This document shows positions 34,980-43,456 of a stretch of DNA of 64,000 nt, one piece after another. The stretch lies in the NCBI GenBank assembly GCA_009837395.1, contig VXTP01000033.1, positions 12,915 through 76,914 on the forward strand. The letters are read 5' to 3'. Position 1 is the stretch's first letter. Every line of letters begins with the position of its first letter. The stretch is from Gemmatimonadota bacterium. Lineage in GTDB: Bacteria; JAAXHH01. The position numbers and the translations under genes are program-made. Under the pieces are notes generated by a model. It was not told the origin of the DNA and made no database searches. It saw nothing but the letters and a program-made list of their open reading frames with translations.

Positions 34980-36689
34980 ATGCTCGCGAACCTGAGGGTC
35001 AAAAACTACGCGCTTCTGGACGAGGTGGACATCGAGTTCACCCCCGGATTGAACGTACTCACGGGTGAAACCGGTTCCGGGAAGTCCATCCTGATCGGCG
35101 CACTGGGACTCATTCTCGGCGGCCGGGCCGCGTCGGACACCATACGGAACGGTGCGCGGTCCGTGGTCGTCGAGGGGCTCTTCGAAGGGGAGCGCGACCC
35201 TCAGCTGCGGGACCTGCTGACGGAGATCGGCGTGGACCCGGAGGAGGATGGGCTGATCATCCGGCGGGAGGTCAGCCGCGACGGACGCAACCGGTGCACG
35301 ATCAACGGCAGCCTGGTCACCGTTTCCGTCCTCAGGAGACTGGGCGGCCTGCTGGTTGACCTGCACGGACAGCACGATCACCAGACGCTGCTGAATCCGC
35401 GGACGCACCGGGACTTCCTGGATGGTTTCGAGGACGTCAGAACGCCGAAGCAACGCGTCGCCGAAGCCTACCGCCGGTTCACAGAAAAGTCTGGGGCCCT
35501 GCAGAAACTGGAGGAAGAACTCGCCGCCACCCGTGAACGGGAGGAACTCTACCGCTTCCAGCTCGACGAACTCGACCAGGCGGACCTTTCGCCCGGGGAA
35601 GACGAGGAACTGGAGAGGGAGCGGACCGTCCTGGAGCACGCGGAACAGTTGATCCGGGTCGCTTCCGAGGCTTCCGAGGCGATTTCCGAAGGAGAGGAAG
35701 CGTTCGTCGACGGACTGGTCCGCGTCATCCGCGCGCTGGAGGAAGCCGAGCGTATCGACCCTTCGCTGGGCGAGGCCCTCGAAAGCGTGCGCACCGCGCG
35801 CTACCAGCTCGACGACTGCACCGATTTCCTTCGGCGCTACCGCGACCGCGTCGAATACGACCCGGCGCGCCTGGAAGAGGCGCTGGACCGGCTGGATCTC
35901 ATCGGGCGGCTCAAGCGGAAATACGGCAGCACGATCGAGGAGGTCGCGGCCCATCGCGAACGGATCGCCGGGGAACTGGGCCGGATGGACACAGCCGACG
36001 AACGCCGGAGCGGCCTGCGCGAGGAGGTGGAAGCGGCCCGGCAGGAATTGGCCGAATGTGCGAAAGCCCTGTCGGACCGGCGTAAACAGGTTGCCCGCAA
36101 GCTGGAAGGCCGGGTCGTGGCGGAACTGGCGGAACTGGGCATGGGAAAGACCGGCTTCCAGGTCGGGATCGCGTGGCAGGAGTCCGATGACGGACCGTTG
36201 CGGATCGACGGACGCCGCTACCGTGTGGACGCCCACGGATTGGACCAGATCGAATTCCTGATATCGCCCAATGCCGGGGAGGTCCTGAAACCGCTGGCGA
36301 GCATTGCCTCCGGCGGCGAGATCTCCCGCATCATGCTGGCGCTGAAGGTGATCCTGGCCGAATCCGACCGCATGCCGACACTGATATTCGACGAACTGGA
36401 CATAGGCATCGGCGGACGCATCGCAGAATCGGTCGGCCACCGCCTGAAGCTGCTTTCCCAGGACCACCAGGTGCTGTGCATCACCCATCTTCACCAGGTG
36501 GCCTGCTGGGGCCGTACCCATTTCACCGTGCACAAGCAATCGGCCCGCGGCAGGTCGATCACGCTGGTCGATCACCTGGACGAGGACGGCCGGGTCCGGG
36601 AGATCGCGCGCATGCTGGCCGGGGAGACGGTGGACGCCATGGCCCTCTCCCACGCCCGCGAGATGCTCCGGCGCACGGCGGCCGCGTGA
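34980..36689 (+). CDS. recN: DNA repair protein RecN
   Basis: SMC-like ATPase for double-strand break repair, 569 aa. The Walker A site GETGSGKSILIGAL is near residue 25; a long helical arm occupies about 150-370; signature SGGEISRIMLALKVI and Walker B LIFDELDIGIGGR are at the C-terminus, followed by ITHLHQVACWG. The start at 34980 has no strong SD but fits family homology from the first residues (LRVKNYALLDEVDIEF). Confidence 0.96.
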   Translation: MLANLRVKNYALLDEVDIEFTPGLNVLTGETGSGKSILIGALGLILGGRAASDTIRNGARSVVVEGLFEGERDPQLRDLLTEIGVDPEEDGLIIRREVSRDGRNRCTINGSLVTVSVLRRLGGLLVDLHGQHDHQTLLNPRTHRDFLDGFEDVRTPKQRVAEAYRRFTEKSGALQKLEEELAATREREELYRFQLDELDQADLSPGEDEELERERTVLEHAEQLIRVASEASEAISEGEEAFVDGLVRVIRALEEAERIDPSLGEALESVRTARYQLDDCTDFLRRYRDRVEYDPARLEEALDRLDLIGRLKRKYGSTIEEVAAHRERIAGELGRMDTADERRSGLREEVEAARQELAECAKALSDRRKQVARKLEGRVVAELAELGMGKTGFQVGIAWQESDDGPLRIDGRRYRVDAHGLDQIEFLISPNAGEVLKPLASIASGGEISRIMLALKVILAESDRMPTLIFDELDIGIGGRIAESVGHRLKLLSQDHQVLCITHLHQVACWGRTHFTVHKQSARGRSITLVDHLDEDGRVREIARMLAGETVDAMALSHAREMLRRTAAA

Positions 36690-36735
36690 AACTGGCGTGC
36701 CTCGCGCACCCGCGACGCCCGCGAAGGACGGTGGC

Positions 36736-37296
36736 ATGAGTGCGGACTCCGAAGGGAACGGAAGCCAGGGACGGTTCTGGACGCCGCCCAACGTGCTGTC
36801 CCTTTCGCGCATTGCCGCCGTTCCTTTCATCTACTGGAGTTTCGCCGGGGATGCGCGGCTGGTCCTGTACGCGCTGGTCGGGTGCGCCTTTCTGACGGAT
36901 GCGGCCGACGGTTACCTGGCGCGCCGCTTCCGCTGGGCATCCAGGTGGGGGCTCGTGCTCGATCCGCTGGCCGACAAGATCCTGGTCGGCAGCCTGTCGG
37001 TCTTTCTGGTCCTGTTCCGGGAGTTTCCGCTGTGGGCGGCCGCGCTTATCATCGCCCGCGACCTGTCCATTCTGATTGCGGGCGCGTACCTGTATCTCAA
37101 GCCGGGGAACGTGATCCTGCCGGCCGACCGGATCGGCAAGCTGACCACCCTGGCCATGGGCGTCGCGCTGGTCCTCTACGTCGTGGATTGGCAGCCATAC
37201 GGAACGTGGGCTCTCTGGGCGGGCCTCTGCTGCGTGGTCGGATCGGGCCTGCACTACATCCTGGAATTCACGCGGCGGGAAAGAACGGTCACATGA
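36736..37296 (+). CDS. pgsA: CDP-alcohol phosphatidyltransferase (PgsA-like)
   Basis: Integral membrane enzyme of phospholipid synthesis, probably CDP-diacylglycerol-glycerol-3-phosphate phosphatidyltransferase. NVLSLSRIAAVPFIYWSF opens the domain and the catalytic motif D-x2-D-G-x2-A-R-x8-G-x3-D-x3-D is read in FLTDAADGYLARRF and GLVLDPLADKILV. It has about five helices. The 186-aa length is normal. ATG 36736 is used; an earlier start at 36697 adds 13 non-conserved residues. The stop overlaps the next start (ATGA). Confidence 0.87.
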   Translation: MSADSEGNGSQGRFWTPPNVLSLSRIAAVPFIYWSFAGDARLVLYALVGCAFLTDAADGYLARRFRWASRWGLVLDPLADKILVGSLSVFLVLFREFPLWAAALIIARDLSILIAGAYLYLKPGNVILPADRIGKLTTLAMGVALVLYVVDWQPYGTWALWAGLCCVVGSGLHYILEFTRRERTVT

Positions 37297-38237
37297 ATCG
37301 CGGGGCACCGAAATGGGTGGTCACGGGTTGGCATCACCTGTCGTTCGAGCGACCGGAAGACTGGAGCATCGGCGCGGTATCCGGCGATTTTTCGACGGGC
37401 TATCTGCGGCTCGACGATTCGGAGATGCCCCGTTTCGAGCTGAGATGGGAGCGAACGCGCGGCCGGGAATCGGCCGACCAGGTGGTCGCAAGGTATCTCA
37501 GGAACCTCACCGGGAAGGGCGGGAAGAAGGCGCCGCCCGTCAAGGTCCGGCGCGACCTGGCGCTCATCAAGGACGAGACTGTACTGGCGGACCGGACGGT
37601 GGAGGGGTTTCACTGGCGGACGGAAGGACCCGAGCCTCTGCAGGCCTACGGCTGCCTGTGGATGTGCGAAATCTGCGGCCGCACGGTCTTCGCCCAGGTC
37701 CTCGGGCGCGGGGGAGAGTCCATGATGACCCGGGCTTCGAGATTGCTGAACACCCTGGACGACCACGCCCGCGGCGACACCGCTACCTGGGCCGTGTATG
37801 GGTTGCGCATCGAGCTGCCAGCCGACTGCGTCCTGAAGCACCACTCCTTCATGACGGGCCGTATCGAGTTGACTTTCCAGCGCGGTAGCGCCAGATTGGA
37901 ACTGTTAAGGATGAGCCTTGCCGAAATGCACCTGGAGGACCGGACGTTCCCGGACTGGTTCCAGGACACCTACGGCAGCGAAATCGACACCTGGATCGAC
38001 GACGCCGGTCTCACGGGCGGCCATCCGTCCATCGGCGGGACGGGCCAGGGCGTGGATCCCGATTCGGTGCACGCCCGCATGGCGTGGCTGCCGTGGCGGC
38101 GGCCGCGAAAAAAACCATTGAGTTGTCGCGGCTGGCATTGTATCGATGGCAATAGGATATACGTGCTGCGACACCTGGACGAATCGCACCGGCCCGAGTT
38201 TTTGGACGAAATAGCCGGTACGGTGGTCTGCCACTGA
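37293..38237 (+). CDS. Unknown protein at the head of the PqqD-ABC cluster
   Basis: A 314-aa soluble protein with no signal peptide. Two halves look alike in outline: residues about 12-60 (HHLSFERPEDWSIGAVSGDF then FELRWERTR) and about 168-210 (LRIELPADCVLKHHSFMTGR then LTFQRGSARLELLRM), each a Pro-Asp-Trp/Cys start followed by strands, suggesting a duplicated domain of PsbP/DcrB-like shape (inference). A CxxC occurs in LWMCEICGR. The start overlaps the upstream phosphatidyltransferase stop (ATGA). It is followed 16 bp later by a PqqD-like gene. Function unknown. Confidence 0.8.
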   Translation: MNRGAPKWVVTGWHHLSFERPEDWSIGAVSGDFSTGYLRLDDSEMPRFELRWERTRGRESADQVVARYLRNLTGKGGKKAPPVKVRRDLALIKDETVLADRTVEGFHWRTEGPEPLQAYGCLWMCEICGRTVFAQVLGRGGESMMTRASRLLNTLDDHARGDTATWAVYGLRIELPADCVLKHHSFMTGRIELTFQRGSARLELLRMSLAEMHLEDRTFPDWFQDTYGSEIDTWIDDAGLTGGHPSIGGTGQGVDPDSVHARMAWLPWRRPRKKPLSCRGWHCIDGNRIYVLRHLDESHRPEFLDEIAGTVVCH

Positions 38238-38253
38238 TCTCGGGGTCGTCATC

Positions 38254-38649
38254 ATGCAGTTATTTCGAAAGAAGCCGCCCCCGCTGCCCCGTAGGGATTT
38301 GTTGCGCGCGAAGCCGGTTCGCAATGAGAAGCTGACCTGCGAGGAGAACTCCGACGGGGAGATCGTGCTGGGCATCCCGAGGCGCAAGACCTGGTGGATC
38401 AACACCATGTCCCGGATGTTCTACGTACCGAGCCGGCGGACGGTGGTGCTGGACCGGATCGGTTCGTTCCTCTGGAGGTTGTGTGACGGCCAGAACACGG
38501 TGGATCACGTCATATCGACGATCAGGACCGAATACAAGCTGGAACGCAAGGAAGCGGAGGTCTCCACGCTGACGTACCTGAAACAACTCACGGAGAAGGG
38601 GTTGATCGGACTGGCCGTGGCAAACAGAAAAGGAGAAAGGCACGCATGA
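38254..38649 (+). CDS. PqqD family peptide-binding protein (RRE-like)
   Basis: A 131-aa protein with the PqqD/RiPP-recognition-element winged-helix fold: IGSFLWRLCDGQNTVDHVIS and LTYLKQLTEKGLIGL match the C-terminal half of PqqD (hydrophobic strand, helix with W-x-L-C-D-G-x-x-x-V, final helix). The first 50 residues are basic and carry IPRRKTWWINTMSRM, an extension not found in PqqD of PQQ biosynthesis. The family normally hands a precursor peptide to a radical SAM enzyme; neither is in the window. The stop overlaps the permease start (ATGA), so the protein probably works with this transporter. Confidence 0.8.
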   Translation: MQLFRKKPPPLPRRDLLRAKPVRNEKLTCEENSDGEIVLGIPRRKTWWINTMSRMFYVPSRRTVVLDRIGSFLWRLCDGQNTVDHVISTIRTEYKLERKEAEVSTLTYLKQLTEKGLIGLAVANRKGERHA

Positions 38650-39308
38650 CGACGGAATCGGCCGCGACGGCCGGCACGACGGAGAAACAGATATCGCTGC
38701 CCCTGTCCAAGGCGATCGAGATCAGTTTCCGCAGCCTGAGGATCCGGTTCTGGCGGTCGCTGATTACGATCGGAGGCATTTTCTTCGGCATCGCCTTTCT
38801 CATGTCCATCCTGACCAGCGCCTCCATCAACGAAGCGCTCGTGGAAGGCGGTTCCCCCCAGGTCCGGGCATTGCTGGAACAGAAGGGTGCGGACGGCGAT
38901 TCGGCGACGCAGCAGGTTTGGCTTGTATCTCTCTCTCTGCTCGTGTGCGTCGTCGGCATCACCAACGCCATGTTGATGTCGGTAACCGAAAGGTACCGTG
39001 AAATCGGAACCATGAAGTGCCTGGGGGCCCTGGACAAGTTCATCATTCAGCTTTTCGTGCTGGAATCCACCTTCCAGGGACTGGTCGGATCGGTAGGCGG
39101 GGTTATCATGGGCTGCCTGTTCATGCTGATCTCGATGATGACCTCCTACGGATGGGATCCCCTGGTGCTTTTCCCGGTCCTGGATGTGGCCCAAAGCGGC
39201 CTGTATTCGCTGGGGGCCGGACTGGGTCTTGCCATCATCGGCGCGCTGTATCCCGCGTACCGGGCGTCCCAGATGCCGCCGGCCGACGCCATGCGCACGG
39301 AAGTCTGA
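38646..39308 (+). CDS. Minimal FtsX/MacB-like ABC transporter permease
   Basis: A 220-aa membrane protein. Helix 1 is ITIGGIFFGIAFLMSILTSA; helices 2-4 are the FtsX/MacB core, starting with LVSLSLLVCVVGITNAMLMSV and the coupling segment TERYREIGTMKCLGALDKFI, ending with ALYPAYRASQMPPADAMRTE, which is diagnostic for MacB/LolC permeases. The periplasmic domain of 150-250 residues that normally sits between helices 1 and 2 is absent: only about 30 residues remain. So this is a four-helix permease with no extracytoplasmic module. Overlaps the PqqD-like gene. Confidence 0.88.
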   Translation: MTTESAATAGTTEKQISLPLSKAIEISFRSLRIRFWRSLITIGGIFFGIAFLMSILTSASINEALVEGGSPQVRALLEQKGADGDSATQQVWLVSLSLLVCVVGITNAMLMSVTERYREIGTMKCLGALDKFIIQLFVLESTFQGLVGSVGGVIMGCLFMLISMMTSYGWDPLVLFPVLDVAQSGLYSLGAGLGLAIIGALYPAYRASQMPPADAMRTEV

Positions 39309-39334
39309 CGAGGGAATTCCACCGTACCAGGAAT

Positions 39335-39363
39335 ACAACCGGAACACCGTACAACCGGAACAC
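39335..39363 (+). repeat. Two 13-bp direct repeats between permease and ATPase
   Basis: ACAACCGGAACAC at 39335-39347 and 39351-39363, 16 bp apart, in the 102-bp gap. The gap holds no credible peptide gene. Confidence 0.7.
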
Positions 39364-39410
39364 TTAGCTGGATGGATTCAAACAGGAAGCCGATCTGAAA
39401 GGGGCGGGAA

Positions 39411-40187
39411 ATGACTGAAGAGCAGACCGCGGTAATGGACGCGCCGGACACCGAAACCCAGAATATCGTGCGCACGCGCGGGGTCAAGCGGGTGTACCAG
39501 ATGGGCAAGCTCTCCCTGGAGGCGCTCAAGGGCATCGACATGGAGGTCCAGCGCGGGGAGTACATCTCCATCATGGGTCCGTCGGGCTCGGGAAAGTCCA
39601 CCCTGTTCAACATGATCGGCGCGCTGGACAAGCCGACGGAGGGCAAGGTCTACATCGACGAGGTCGACGTCGCCCAGCTGGACGCCTACGAACTGGCCTG
39701 GCTGAGGTGCCGAAAGATCGGCTACATCTTCCAGACCTTCAACCTGATCCCGGTCATGACCGCCCTGGAGAACGTCACCCTGCCGATGATTTTCGCAGGC
39801 CTGGCGACGGACGAGGCCATCGACAAGGGCGTCGACCTGCTGACGCTGGTGGGACTCGGCGAACGGGTCCAGCACAAGCCGCTGGAACTGTCCGGCGGGC
39901 AGCAGCAGCGCGTCGCCGTGGCCCGCGCACTGGCCAACGATCCGGCCATTGTCCTCGCGGACGAGCCCACGGGCAACCTGGATCGTAAGACGGGACGGGA
40001 GATCATCGAGCTGTTGCGGGAACTGAACCAGGAAAAGCAGGTGACGATCATTTCGGCGACGCACGATCTGAAGATGCTGGACGTTTCAGACCGCATCCTG
40101 TGGGTACAGGACGGAAGGATCACCAAGAACCAGCGGCGCGACGAACTGGATCTGGACCTGGGCCAGATCGGCGCCGAGGAAGAGTAG
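39411..40187 (+). CDS. ABC transporter ATP-binding protein, LolD/MacB type
   Basis: A 258-aa ATPase. Walker A GPSGSGKSTLFNMIGALDK, Q-loop region YIFQTFNLIPVMTALENVTL, signature LSGGQQQRVAVARALAND, Walker B IVLADEPTGNLDRKTG and the H-loop SATHDLKML are all intact; YIFQTFNLIP-MTALENV is typical of the LolD/MacB subfamily. An N-terminal extension of about 20 acidic residues precedes the domain. It should energise the minimal permease just upstream. It ends 7 bp before the convergent secA gene. Confidence 0.93.
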   Translation: MTEEQTAVMDAPDTETQNIVRTRGVKRVYQMGKLSLEALKGIDMEVQRGEYISIMGPSGSGKSTLFNMIGALDKPTEGKVYIDEVDVAQLDAYELAWLRCRKIGYIFQTFNLIPVMTALENVTLPMIFAGLATDEAIDKGVDLLTLVGLGERVQHKPLELSGGQQQRVAVARALANDPAIVLADEPTGNLDRKTGREIIELLRELNQEKQVTIISATHDLKMLDVSDRILWVQDGRITKNQRRDELDLDLGQIGAEEE

Positions 40188-40194
40188 GCAGGGG

Positions 40195-43100
40195 TCAGGC
40201 GACGCCTGCTCCGCAGCACTTCTTGTACTTCTTCCCGCTGCCGCAGGGACAGGGCGCGTTACGGCCGATTTTCTGTTCGACCCTGACCGGACGGGACGGG
40301 TCCCTGTCGGAATGGCCGCCGCGCCGTCCGGACTGCCTGGTCCGCCCGGACCGCCCGCGTTGCTGGACGCCGGCCTCCGCATCGGGATCTTCCGTGGCCG
40401 TGCCGGCCATGCCGGCCAGGGCCGGGGCTTCCTGGTGAATCGCACGCATGTTGGTCGGGGTTTCCTGGCGCGGCATGCGCGTTTCGGCCAGTTCGGCATT
40501 GAAGACGGTCTTGACGATCTCCTCGTCCAGCCGGTCCCACAACTCCTCGAACATGGCGTAGGCTTCCTTCTTGTACTGGATCAGGGGATCCAGCTGGCCG
40601 TAAGCGCGCAGGCCGATGCCCTCCCGCATCCGGTCGATCTCGTACAGGTGCTCCTGCCAGGCGTTGTCGATGACGTGCAGAGTGGCGAAGCGCTCCAGGT
40701 CGCGCATCAGTTCCGGCGAAGGCGCCAGGGCCGTTTCCTTCCGCTCGTAGGATTCGAGCATCTTCTCGTTGGCCAGTTCCTCCAGTGATTCCACGTTCAG
40801 ATCCGCCATTTCCTCCTCGGCCACGGCCACGGCCACGTGGAAGTTCCGGGCCAGGTCGCCGCTCAGCCCGTCCAGGTCCCAGTCCTCGGGATAGGTCTTG
40901 GGATCGGTGTATTCCGCCACCTTCCTTTCCGCCACGCCGCGGATCATCTCGACGACGTCTTCCCTGAGGTTCTTGCGCTCCAGGGCGAGCAGGCGTCGGT
41001 CGTACACCGCTTCGCGCTGCTGGTTCATGACGTTGTCGTATTCGAGCACGTGCTTCCGCATGTCGAAATGCTGGGCTTCCACCCGCTTCTGGGCCCGTTC
41101 GATGGACCGGGTCACCATGGAGTGCTCGATCACTTCTCCGTCCGGTATCTTCAGCCGGTCCATGACGGAGGCGATGCGCTCGGAGCCGAAGAGCCGCATC
41201 AGGTCGTCCTCAAGCGAGAGGTAGAACCGCGACGAACCCGGATCCCCCTGGCGCCCGGAGCGTCCGCGGAGCTGGCGGTCGATGCGCCGGGCTTCGTGGC
41301 GTTCGGTCCCGATGATGTGGAGGCCGCCGAGATCGACCACGCCCGCGCCGAGCTTGATGTCGGTGCCCCGGCCCGCCATGTTGGTGGCGATAGTCACCGA
41401 GCCGGGCTGGCCCGCCTTCGCGATGATCTCGGATTCCTGCTGGTGGAACTTGGCGTTCAGCACGTTGTGCTTGATGCCCCGGCGTTTCAGCATGCGGCTC
41501 AGCGTTTCCGAGGCGTCGACGGAGGTGGTCCCGATCAGGATGGGCTGGCGCTTTTCGTTCAATTCCTCGATTTCATCGATGACGGCGTTATACTTCTCTC
41601 GGCGGGTGCGGAAGACCACGTCTTCGTGGTCGGTGCGACGGACCGGTTGATTGGTCGGGATCTCCACTACGTCCATCTTGTATATCGCGAAGAACTCGCT
41701 CGCCTCCGTCACGGCCGTGCCGGTCATCCCTGCCAGCTTGTCGTACATGCGGAAGTAATTCTGTATGGTGATGGACGCGACCGTGCGCGTTTCCTGCTCG
41801 ATCTTCACGCCTTCCTTGGCCTCGATGGCCTGGTGCAGACCCTCGGCCAGCCGCCTGCCGTACATCAACCGGCCCGTGAAGGTATCGACCAGGACGACCT
41901 TCCCGTTCTCGATGACGTAATCGATGTCTTTTTCGTAGATTGCGTAGGCCTGGAGCAGCTGGTGCATGTTGTGGATGCGTTCGCTGCGTTCGGCATAGAG
42001 TTTCTCCAATTCGGCTTTCCGTTCGTCCTGCTGCTGCTGGCTCAGGCTGGCGTCCGACTCGATTTCCACGATGCCTTCGCCGAGGTCGGGTATGATGAAG
42101 AGTTCCTGCTCGCCCGGTGAAAGGAGCTCCCGGCCCTTCTCGTTGATCTCGGTATGGCGGTTTTTCTCGTTGACCGTAAAGAAAAGCTCGTCGTCCAGAA
42201 CCGGCATCTTCTTTTCCCGGATATAGTCCCCCTCTACCTGCTGGATCAGCTTCTTGATGCCGGGTTCCTGCTGCAGCTTCAGGAGTTTCTTGTTCTTCGG
42301 CATGCCCCGCTGCGCCTGCAGCAGCTTGATCCCGGCGTCGTAGTCGTCCTCCTCGTTCTCCAGCATCTCTTCCGCCTCAGAGACGATCTTCGCCGCGAAA
42401 CGGGTCTGGGCCCGCACGAGTTTCTGGACGTCCGGCAGGGATTCGGCGTACTTGCCGGTGTTCGACTCGCTCACCTGGCCCGCGATGATGAGGGGCGTGC
42501 GCGCTTCATCGATCAGGATGGAATCCACCTCGTCCACGATCGCGTAAGGATGCCCCCGCTGCACGCGGTCCTCAATACGCCACTTCATGTTGTCCCGGAG
42601 GTAGTCGAAGCCGAATTCGTTGGTGGTCCCGTAGGTCACGTCCGCCTGGTAGCCGGCTTTCTTCCGTTCCACGTCGGGATCGTTGTTCTGCAGGCATTCG
42701 ACCGTGAGCCCGAGGAACTCGAAGACCGGTCCCATCCAGGCCCGGTCTCGCGTGGCGAGAAACTCGTTGTGCGTCACCAGGTGGGCGCCGCGTCCGGTCA
42801 GGCCGTTGAGATACATGGGGAAAAGGGCAACGAGCGTCTTGCCCTCTCCCGTTGCCATCTCGGCGATCTTGCCTTCATGCAGCACGATTCCGCCGATGAT
42901 CTGCACGTCGTAGGGCGTCATGTCCCACACCATGTCGCCCTGGCCGGGGACGAACCACGACCTGCCGATCATGCGCCGGCAGGCTTCCTTGACCAGGCCG
43001 AAGGCTTCGGGAAGGATGTCGTCCAGTTCCTCACCGTCCTCCCAACGAGCCCGGAACTCCCGCGTTTTTTCGGGGAACTGGGCTTCGTCTAGCGACTGGT

Positions 43101-43212
43101 ATTCGTCGGCCCATTCATTGACGGCCTCGACGAGCGGTTCCATCCGCTTGACGTCCCGGTCGTGCTTGGTCCCGAAAGCGCTGGCGATCAGGTTCTTGAT
43201 CGGGGTGATCAT
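40195..43212 (-). CDS. secA: Preprotein translocase ATPase SecA
   Basis: Motor of the Sec export channel, 1005 aa. Walker A is in EMATGEGKTLVALFPMYL; the DEAD-box-like Walker B is YAIVDEVDSILIDEARTPL; RGTDIKLGAG and ERHEARRIDRQLRGRSGRQG belong to nucleotide domain 2; the C-terminus has the zinc motif C-x-C-x8-C-C in RNAPCPCGSGKKYKKCC. A long insertion in nucleotide domain 1 (about residues 260-430, with KKLLKLQQEPGIKKLI) resembles that of Bacteroidota SecA. Start is ATG 43212 behind AAGGACC; an in-frame ATG at 43302 is upstream of normal homology. Confidence 0.97.
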   Translation of the reverse strand: MITPIKNLIASAFGTKHDRDVKRMEPLVEAVNEWADEYQSLDEAQFPEKTREFRARWEDGEELDDILPEAFGLVKEACRRMIGRSWFVPGQGDMVWDMTPYDVQIIGGIVLHEGKIAEMATGEGKTLVALFPMYLNGLTGRGAHLVTHNEFLATRDRAWMGPVFEFLGLTVECLQNNDPDVERKKAGYQADVTYGTTNEFGFDYLRDNMKWRIEDRVQRGHPYAIVDEVDSILIDEARTPLIIAGQVSESNTGKYAESLPDVQKLVRAQTRFAAKIVSEAEEMLENEEDDYDAGIKLLQAQRGMPKNKKLLKLQQEPGIKKLIQQVEGDYIREKKMPVLDDELFFTVNEKNRHTEINEKGRELLSPGEQELFIIPDLGEGIVEIESDASLSQQQQDERKAELEKLYAERSERIHNMHQLLQAYAIYEKDIDYVIENGKVVLVDTFTGRLMYGRRLAEGLHQAIEAKEGVKIEQETRTVASITIQNYFRMYDKLAGMTGTAVTEASEFFAIYKMDVVEIPTNQPVRRTDHEDVVFRTRREKYNAVIDEIEELNEKRQPILIGTTSVDASETLSRMLKRRGIKHNVLNAKFHQQESEIIAKAGQPGSVTIATNMAGRGTDIKLGAGVVDLGGLHIIGTERHEARRIDRQLRGRSGRQGDPGSSRFYLSLEDDLMRLFGSERIASVMDRLKIPDGEVIEHSMVTRSIERAQKRVEAQHFDMRKHVLEYDNVMNQQREAVYDRRLLALERKNLREDVVEMIRGVAERKVAEYTDPKTYPEDWDLDGLSGDLARNFHVAVAVAEEEMADLNVESLEELANEKMLESYERKETALAPSPELMRDLERFATLHVIDNAWQEHLYEIDRMREGIGLRAYGQLDPLIQYKKEAYAMFEELWDRLDEEIVKTVFNAELAETRMPRQETPTNMRAIHQEAPALAGMAGTATEDPDAEAGVQQRGRSGRTRQSGRRGGHSDRDPSRPVRVEQKIGRNAPCPCGSGKKYKKCCGAGVA

Positions 43213-43386
43213 GGTCTTAAGGTCCTTGGTTCGGCGCCCCGCGGGCGCGCTCTGCCGGAAGCTAGCCCAGGCTGGCCCAGGCTCGACCGGCGTATTCTCC
43301 AACCATGAAACTTAAGGGAGCGGCAGGATAGGGACAACCCTTTTCTTCGCACCGGAACGGTCGGTTCCGGGCTGCTGCTGCCCATT
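43213..43386. other. secA leader with repeated CTGGGC(C/T)AG motif
   Basis: This 174-bp region between the sigma-gene terminator and secA should contain the secA promoter; the best minus-strand candidate (TTGTCC near 43356, TTAAGT 16 bp on) is weak. On the minus strand CTGGGCCAG (43280-43272) and CTGGGCTAG (43270-43262) repeat with 10-bp period, 50-68 bases before the start codon, matching the repeats in the thrS leader. Confidence 0.5.
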
Positions 43387-43422
43387 AAAAAACCCCGGCG
43401 GGCAGGCGTGCGCGCCGGGGTT
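43387..43422 (-). terminator. Intrinsic terminator of the sigma factor gene
   Basis: On the minus strand, a 10-bp stem AACCCCGGCG with its perfect complement (43422-43413 and 43400-43391), a 12-nt loop and a run of six T. It lies 35 bases after the sigma gene stop and insulates it from secA. Confidence 0.85.
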
Positions 43423-43456
43423 GCGTGCGGTATTCAAGCGGCAGGACATGCCCCTG

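Noticed and set aside
39309..39410. Possible precursor-peptide gene next to the PqqD-like cluster
   Set aside because: The gap is 102 bp; the only ATG opens an eight-codon frame. No leader- or core-peptide pattern is seen.
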